11,168 nucleotides of DNA, taken from assembly GCA_964386925.1 (NCBI GenBank), contig CAYLUU010000073.1, forward strand, positions 1 through 11,168, read 5' to 3'. Numbering within the stretch: position 1 is the stretch's first letter; each line of letters begins with the position of its first letter. The translations under genes were made by a program, and so were the position numbers. Below the pieces are notes generated by a model. The model was given only the letters and a program-made list of their open reading frames with translations, was not told the origin of the DNA and did not search any database. Source of the DNA: CAG-791 sp964386925 (GTDB lineage Bacteria > Bacillota > Clostridia > Lachnospirales > Lachnospiraceae). Below are positions 5,893-11,168 of the stretch, one piece after another.

Positions 5893-8800
5893 TTATCCTC
5901 TGTTCCGCTTTTGCCGGACTCTCTCATGCATCGCAATTCCGATCATCAGCTGTACTCCGATCAGGGCAATCAAACCGCCGATTCTCCCGCCCGGCGTGTG
6001 ATATACGAGCTGAATCTCGTGCACCCCTGCAGAAATAGGGATTGCCATATACATCACATTGGCCTTCTGCAGTTCCACCTTTTCTCCGTTGTCATAGGCC
6101 TCCCAGCCGCTGCTGTAGGGAATGCTGAACACCAGGATACGATCCTGCTCGGCTGTAATCTCTCCTGTGATCTCATTGGTTGCCTGGGAGATCGAATTCT
6201 GGTGCAGGTCGGTATTTTGCATAGTAACTGCCGATAATTCCAGTGCCTGCTGCATGATGGACTCCGTCGGCTGACACACGATCTTCAGGTCCGACATCTC
6301 ATAGACGCCTGTCTGCTGGAAGCAAACAGTGATCGCATCAACCGCACTGCCATTGTAGCCCATATTCAGGGCAAAATCAGTCCAACCGCTGTAATACTGA
6401 TTCACCGGCGTTTTGTAATTGATCGTCTTATCCGTCAGAGCTTCTCCCGCTCGGCTGGCCGTAAAGGTGATCGGATATACCTCCTGGAGGGTATCCTCCT
6501 CTGTATCCCCTCCAGATCCCGTATTTTCCTCCGTGCCGGCTCTTTCGTCAGTATTCTCTGTGCTTCCTTCGACATTCCACGCTGACAGCGTTTCGACATT
6601 CAGATTCAGCAGCTCCACGTAGGTTTCTGCACCGTCCATTCCATCAAAACGAATTGTCACGGTCGCCCCGGGCTCCGTCACCACGAATCGAACCGTGTTC
6701 GTATCCTCGTCTGACAGCGAGCTCTCATCCACACCACTTCCACCAGAAATATCATCTGAAGTATCATTTGAAAAATCATTCAAAATATCTGATGCAGAAT
6801 TCCCGTCCGCCTTCTTCCCGCTCAGATAACTCACTCCATCCGACGTCTCAATGGTGTAGGTTAATTCCTGCTCGTAATACGTGATCTCGGCCTCTTTCTG
6901 CAGAATCGCTGTTCCCTCGGCAGATATCTGCTCCTGCTGCACGGACACGTTCTGTTCCTCTGCCGTCTCAGTGTTGCCCTCGGCAGTCTGGGATTCCTGC
7001 GCCACCTCGCCCAGTACAACGCCCTGCACCAGAGCTTCCTGTCTCTGCGTAGGTGTCATCGCAGCAAAATTCTCCTGCGAGATCACGCCGGTATAGGTAT
7101 AGCCAAGCGGCAGCGCAAAGGTATTCCTGTAGATATGATATTCCGGTCGGACTGCTTCCCAGGAATCGTCTCCGAGTACAGCTCCGGACCGTTCTGCGAT
7201 TCCTTCCGGTGCTGCCGTGACTGATTCCGTTTCATTGCTCCCGGCTTCTGTACCAACTGTCTCTTTTGTATCTGTTACCGCCTCGGTCTCTTCTGTCTCA
7301 GTTGTCTTCTGAGACTGCTCCAGCTCTGCCTTCACGGCATCCGGAACGCCGCTGTCTCCTGCCACAGTCCCGCAATCCTCGAATCCATACGGCACAAACT
7401 GCTGCTCATAGCTGTTGTCATAGGCAATCGTGTAGTATTGGACTCCTGCCAGTGTCTCCAGAATGGTCCGATCGTCCAGACCCGTGTAGCAGAAATTCTG
7501 CTCCTCACAGACACCCAGCAGTTCAAAAAAATCCGACACCACACCATTGGCAAAGCTCCAGAAGAACTGCGTCGATGACGTCCCCAGCTGTGCGCCCGCA
7601 TTGTACGTCAGATCTCTGCCTGTATAGCGAAAGAGACTGGAATCATAGCGTGTGACTGCAGCTGCCTCGTTGTGCGTGGCGGCCAGCATATATTCCGCCG
7701 GTGTCTGTGCATCGGTAAATTCCGAGGCAAACCCGGACTGACCGCCCTCACCATCTTCATCAGCAGGGATCCGTGCATATCCAAGGTTGATATTAACCGC
7801 TATCGAGAAGACTACAAGGGCCAGAACCACCCCCTCCACTGCAACGTTCACGCGCCGGCTGTTATTCCGGCTCACATTTTGCCTTCTATTCTGTTTTCTA
7901 TTCCGGCTCTCATTCCAACTTTTGGTCCTGCTTCTGTTCCAGCTTCTACGCATGGCTCGATGCATGATCTTCACATCATTCCAGACGACCGTAAGGACAA
8001 AAGCAATCAGGAATTCTGCTCCAAAGGTCCACCGATTAATGACATACGAAAGCCCATTCATCACATACCCTGCTGCCGGAAGGCAGAGCATCGCCGCACA
8101 GCCGATGACTGCTGCCTTCAGCTGTCTGCCGCCCGTCCGCAGGAACAGGATTACCAGCGCCGCGGCGCCCGCAATTGTCATGCACAGTTCTGTGTCATAC
8201 AGCGGATGATTGATGAAGGTCACGAGATTCCGGAACAGCTCCTGATAATATTCCGGCTCATAGAACAGCGATAGGCTAAAATCCGTCGCACTGCGCGGGT
8301 CGCTCTGGAACTGCAATATGACCGGCACCAGAATGCCTCCAGCCGTCATTGCTCCAACAGCTGCATAACCTAGCAGCCGCAGCCAGTCCAGGAGCATTCC
8401 TCGAAGTAATTTCTTATGTGCTCTCTGATGCGCTTTCTTATGTCGTTTCTTAGGCGTTTTCCCATTAGGACTCTGAGTAGTTTTCTCAGCGATTTCCTTG
8501 TGCGTTTCGCCATGCGAAGTTTGTAAATTCTCTTTGCCGCAATGAATGGCAATAACGCGGCAGGTTCCGTACAGCGCTGTCAGAATCGCCAGCATGTAGA
8601 AGAAATAAAAATTCGTCAGTGCCGCCATCCACACCATAACCATGAAGAGAACCGGCCTTCGCTCCTGCAGAATCCGCTCCACGCCGAGCAGCAAAAGCGG
8701 CAGGTAAATCATCGGCGTCACGAAGAAAGGATGCAGCATCCCAAGGTACAGCACTGTGCCGCAAAAGCTATAGCATAATGCGCCGGCAAGAATTGCTGTA

Positions 8801-9383
8801 CGGCTCACATACCCATGCTCTGGCGACTTTTCCAATGCGTTCTGTGCGCATTCATCTGATTTCTGTTCGCAGCGTTTTTTTCCTTTTCTCCAGATCCAAT
8901 CTGTCGTGCCCTGCCGCAGCCCCAGCGCATAACGCGCATACAGCATAAAGGACAGTCCTGCCAGGTATGGCCTGAACACTATCAGAAATTCAAAATACAG
9001 CTTGGAATATTCCTCCGGTACGAATACCGTGAGGCTGGCCAGCGGCTCCCCAAAGCAATAATACTGGAGCGTCGTCAGAACATCCGCACCGTATCCCAGA
9101 CCGAATGACCAGGACTGCAGCTCCAGACTGTGATTGTGAATCAGGTTCCACAGACACCCCCGCAGCCACTTCCCATAATAGGCAAAGGCACGCAGGTGCT
9201 GCCGCCAGGCATCCGCATGATACACCAGCGACCGACTCCCGGACGCGAAATAGCACAGCAGCGAACCGAATAAAAGTGCGAACAGCAGCGTGTACGCCAA
9301 CCACAAAGAAAGCCAGCTTTTACTGGCTTTCTGATTGTGTATGTTCCGCTTTTCCGTTTTCTTACTGCTCTTATTGTGCCTTT
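5893..9383 (-). CDS. YfhO-family membrane protein, very large, 5' end lost in assembly gap
   Basis: Polytopic protein of the YfhO family (GT-C-like). Bacillus and Listeria YfhO proteins are implicated in adding sugars from undecaprenyl-phosphate carriers to teichoic acids outside the cell. Residues here are counted from the TTG at 9304-9306. W-L-A-Y-T-L-L-F (2-9) opens the first helix, followed by Y-H-A-D-A-W-R-Q-H (29-37) in the first outer loop. Further helices end near 504, then an extracytoplasmic domain runs to about 1105, and one last helix spans about 1108-1126. The C-terminal P-Y-S-S-G-W-E-A-Y (1063-1071) is typical of YfhO. The frame stays open upstream of the TTG to base 9383 and encodes a Lys-rich tail, so the true start lies in the N run; the TTG has no ribosome binding site. 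At more than 1137 aa it is well above the usual 850-900. The excess sits in acidic Thr/Ser/Glu inserts (660-700, 768-797, 836-868, 913-940) and basic inserts in inner loops (255-300, 449-486). It is followed by GtrII copy 2. Confidence 0.88.
7864..7914. repeat. Short 36-base-period repeat inside the YfhO gene
   Basis: ATTCCGGCTC-A-CATT at 7864-7878 recurs as ATTCCGGCTC-T-CATT at 7900-7914, 14 of 15 bases identical, 36 bases (12 codons) apart. It lies in the Arg/Asn/Ser-rich inner loop (about residues 449-486 from the TTG), where N-x-S-R-N recurs in the protein. It suggests the loop grew by local duplication. Confidence 0.6.
9307..9332. repeat. Perfect 10-bp stem hairpin just before the TTG of YfhO
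   Basis: AGAAAGCCAG (9307-9316) and CTGGCTTTCT (9323-9332) are perfect inverted repeats around a six-base loop. Read on the minus strand, the stem ends in CTGGCTTTCTTTG, which resembles an intrinsic terminator for the gene at 9487-11168 but has a short, interrupted T-run. The same bases are in open frame with YfhO and encode part of its basic N-terminal tail, so this may be coding sequence or a terminator; the gap prevents a decision. Confidence 0.55.
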
Positions 9384-9483
9384 NNNNNNNNNNNNNNNNN
9401 NNNNNNNNNNNNNNNNNNNNNNNNNNNNNNNNNNNNNNNNNNNNNNNNNNNNNNNNNNNNNNNNNNNNNNNNNNNNNNNNNNN
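9384..9483. other. Assembly gap (100 N)
   Basis: One hundred consecutive N bases, a typical placeholder for a scaffold join of unknown size. It probably hides the YfhO start codon and the intergenic region after the 9487-11168 gene. Only three bases separate the gap from that gene's stop codon. Confidence 0.99.
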
Positions 9484-9486
9484 ATT

Positions 9487-11168
9487 TCACTGCTCTGCAG
9501 ATGTATAATTATGCGGCGCTGCGTACACGTAGTAGTTCTCCGTTTCCAACTGCAGCGCTATGTCGGAGTGCTCGGCCAGCTGGCACTCAAACTCCTCCAT
9601 ACGGCTCTTCGGAATGATATAAGCCGTCTCCATATCTTCCGTGAGGTACGGCACATACCAGGTTCGATCCGTCAGCCACTTGCAGATTTCCAGCGTTCCC
9701 AGATCCGCCACAGCCGACACCTGCACTGCCCCGTTGCAATAGGCAGTCATCGCGTTCGAGGAATCATAGGTGCTGTAACCGTATTGGCAGTCATGCTCCT
9801 CCATCCACGCAATGATGGTATCGTACTCCTCATTCGCAGCAGGATGCAGCAAACTCGGCAGAAAATCCTGACGCCAGACCAGTACTGTGAAGATCAAGAT
9901 CGCGCAGACCAGTGTACCCCTCAGAACTCCGCACAACCGGAATCCGCCTCTCGTCTCATGACCATCATTACCATCTATACCATCGTCTGATTCCGTACAT
10001 GAAACACTTTTCTCACTGACAATTCCCCGAATTCCTGTTCCTTTTACATCTACTGCCGACAATCTCTCCCCTACAGCAGACAATCTCTGCAGGAGCTCCG
10101 CCGCGCTGAAGGACATGACGAAATAAATCATGAAATAGTATCGCCATACCGAATCTGTTGTGGTGAAGGCTCCCATCGCCATATCAACCAAGAAAGACAT
10201 CCAGAAGAAGCTCAATATGCATGCATGATTCATGCCGTCCCCGGCAGACTCACTCTTCAGGTTATTGTCTCTGGATGTCTGATGACCGCCAGGTCTTATC
10301 ACTGCACATGCAGCGTACCATCCAGCCACCACTCCCATGATTCCCAGCAGCAGGATCAGCAGAATTGTCCGAAGGATACTCTGGTTCTCGCAATACAGAC
10401 AGTTCCAGACATCCGGCAGAACCGTCGTCAAGAGCTTCGATATTCCGCCGCGAATGTTGCGCGTCGTTCCGACTCCCACCGCCGTCGGCGCGCAGGCCCC
10501 AAGGAGACTTGCCAACAGGAGACTAACCGCATACGCCAGGCCTCTTCTGTGTGCATTGTCCCCTATTCTCTCCTCATCTCGTACAGACTTCTTACTCTGA
10601 GCCGCTGCATCTGGATTCATTGCAGTGCAAGCTCGATCCGTACGAAATGATCTTCCTTTTCCGACGAAAAACAAAGCCGTTCTTACCAGCTCCAACGCAG
10701 CCAAGGGGGCATAGCAAATCAAGGCTGCGCGCAGCCCCGATAAGCTGATAACTGCCGCCAGCGCAATGGCCACTGCAGCCTGCCACCGCCAGCCTTTCGC
10801 TGCATGGATCACATTCAGCCAGACCATCAGCGTCACCAGCATCAGAATACAGTGAATTGCATAATACACCGCATACAGGTAGAGAATCTGCGCATGCCGC
10901 ATCGATCCCGGAATCACCAGAAGGAGCAGCACTCCGGCTGCCGTAGGAATCTGGCCGAAGCTCAGTTTGCGGAGCAATTTTGCATACAAAGCCGCTAACA
11001 GGATCATCATGATGCTGCAGGCAATTCCCATGGACAGGTTCATGTTCCCTGTCAGTCCATAGAACAGCGCTCCGAGCAGATTTACATTTAATATTCGGGT
11101 TTCCGTACTGGGGTAGAACTCCTCCGGAACAATCGACTGATGCTCCCAGATGGCTCTCGCATTGAGTG
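9487..11168 (-). CDS. Polytopic membrane protein, GT-C-like architecture, partial at 5' end
   Basis: I cannot place this protein in a named family. From the ATG at 11041-11043 it has 518 aa, but the frame stays open through 41 more codons to the window edge. The extra residues look genuine: T-R-I-L-N-V-N-L-L-G-A-L-F-Y-G-L-T-G-N runs straight into the next helix, so the real start is outside and at least 559 residues are coded here. Counting from that ATG, helices are predicted near 5-22, 34-48, 53-77, 88-103, 106-127, 169-187, 223-246, 275-292, 299-316 and 372-390. A C-terminal domain of about 125 residues lies outside the membrane. G-L-R-A (103-106) sits between two helices. Many helices plus a C-terminal outer domain resemble GtrII and YfhO proteins, hence a possible lipid-linked-sugar transferase, but I see no diagnostic motif. 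Hydrophilic inserts occupy about 130-168, 250-272 and 328-368. The TGA stop lies three bases from the gap; it is on the same strand as YfhO and possibly in the same transcript. Confidence 0.8.
   Translation of the reverse strand, partial: LNARAIWEHQSIVPEEFYPSTETRILNVNLLGALFYGLTGNMNLSMGIACSIMMILLAALYAKLLRKLSFGQIPTAAGVLLLLVIPGSMRHAQILYLYAVYYAIHCILMLVTLMVWLNVIHAAKGWRWQAAVAIALAAVISLSGLRAALICYAPLAALELVRTALFFVGKGRSFRTDRACTAMNPDAAAQSKKSVRDEERIGDNAHRRGLAYAVSLLLASLLGACAPTAVGVGTTRNIRGGISKLLTTVLPDVWNCLYCENQSILRTILLILLLGIMGVVAGWYAACAVIRPGGHQTSRDNNLKSESAGDGMNHACILSFFWMSFLVDMAMGAFTTTDSVWRYYFMIYFVMSFSAAELLQRLSAVGERLSAVDVKGTGIRGIVSEKSVSCTESDDGIDGNDGHETRGGFRLCGVLRGTLVCAILIFTVLVWRQDFLPSLLHPAANEEYDTIIAWMEEHDCQYGYSTYDSSNAMTAYCNGAVQVSAVADLGTLEICKWLTDRTWYVPYLTEDMETAYIIPKSRMEEFECQLAEHSDIALQLETENYYVYAAPHNYTSAEQ
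10051..10088. repeat. 21-base tandem duplication in the last gene
   Basis: The 17-base blocks at 10051-10067 and 10072-10088 match at 15 of 17 positions with a 21-base (7-codon) period. They encode R-L-S-A-V twice (residues 320-332 from the ATG at 11043), directly after a predicted membrane helix. The period preserves the frame, consistent with a small in-frame duplication at the start of a cytoplasmic linker. Confidence 0.65.

Noticed and set aside
7672..8274. 200-codon plus-strand open frame opposite YfhO
   Set aside because: Antisense shadow of the YfhO gene, with composition typical of a complementary reading frame.
8410..8454. Three near-copies of TTTCTTATG in YfhO
   Set aside because: Nine-base matches in Lys-codon-rich coding sequence are explained by the low-complexity basic loop; spacing is irregular, so this is not a CRISPR or regulatory repeat array.
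9337..9990. Plus-strand frame running across the N run
   Set aside because: Openness across N bases is an artefact, and the remainder is antisense to the 9487-11168 gene.

Overview
The window looks like a surface-glycan (cell-envelope glycosylation) locus from a Gram-positive Clostridia-type bacterium, most like Lachnospiraceae. This rests on the protein families and their residue patterns, the AAGGAG-type ribosome binding sites and the moderate GC content; no taxonomic marker gene is present. A run of exactly 100 N (9384-9483) marks a scaffold join, so this is draft or metagenome assembly and the true distance across the join is unknown.

Layout, left to right. (1) 11-2373, minus strand: a two-gene unit, transcribed from an FAD-dependent oxidoreductase (1141-2373) into a GtrB/CsbB-like family 2 glycosyltransferase with two C-terminal membrane segments (11-1012). 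(2) 2374-2440: a short divergent intergenic region. (3) 2441-4066, plus strand: a GtrII-type polytopic glycosyltransferase. (4) 4067-4177: a convergent junction holding a long imperfect hairpin. (5) 4178-5833, minus strand: a second, collinear GtrII paralogue, preceded on the same strand by (6) a very large YfhO-family membrane protein (5893 to the gap). (7) Beyond the gap, 9487 to the right edge, minus strand: a further polytopic membrane protein of glycosyltransferase-like architecture whose start lies outside the window. No RNA gene, CRISPR array, insertion sequence or phage gene was seen.

How the genes may work together. In known three-component systems (GtrA/GtrB/Gtr in phage serotype conversion; GtcA/CsbB/YfhO in Bacillus and Listeria teichoic-acid glycosylation), a GT2 makes an undecaprenyl-phosphate sugar, a small flippase moves it across the membrane, and a polytopic GT-C enzyme transfers the sugar to a surface polymer. 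This window has one GT2 and up to four GT-C-like proteins, but no flippase. The GT2 has an altered metal/donor motif, and the GT2 and oxidoreductase are adjacent. One inference is that the pair makes or edits an unusual lipid-linked sugar used by the polytopic enzymes. Donor, acceptor and any joint function are not shown by the sequence.

Two general features stand out. Every protein carries hydrophilic low-complexity inserts at loops or linkers, most extreme in YfhO. Several gene starts are easily mis-called: the GT2 probably starts at a GTG with a good Shine-Dalgarno, the first GtrII starts 39 bases inside its longest ORF, and the YfhO and last genes are truncated at the gap and at the window edge.
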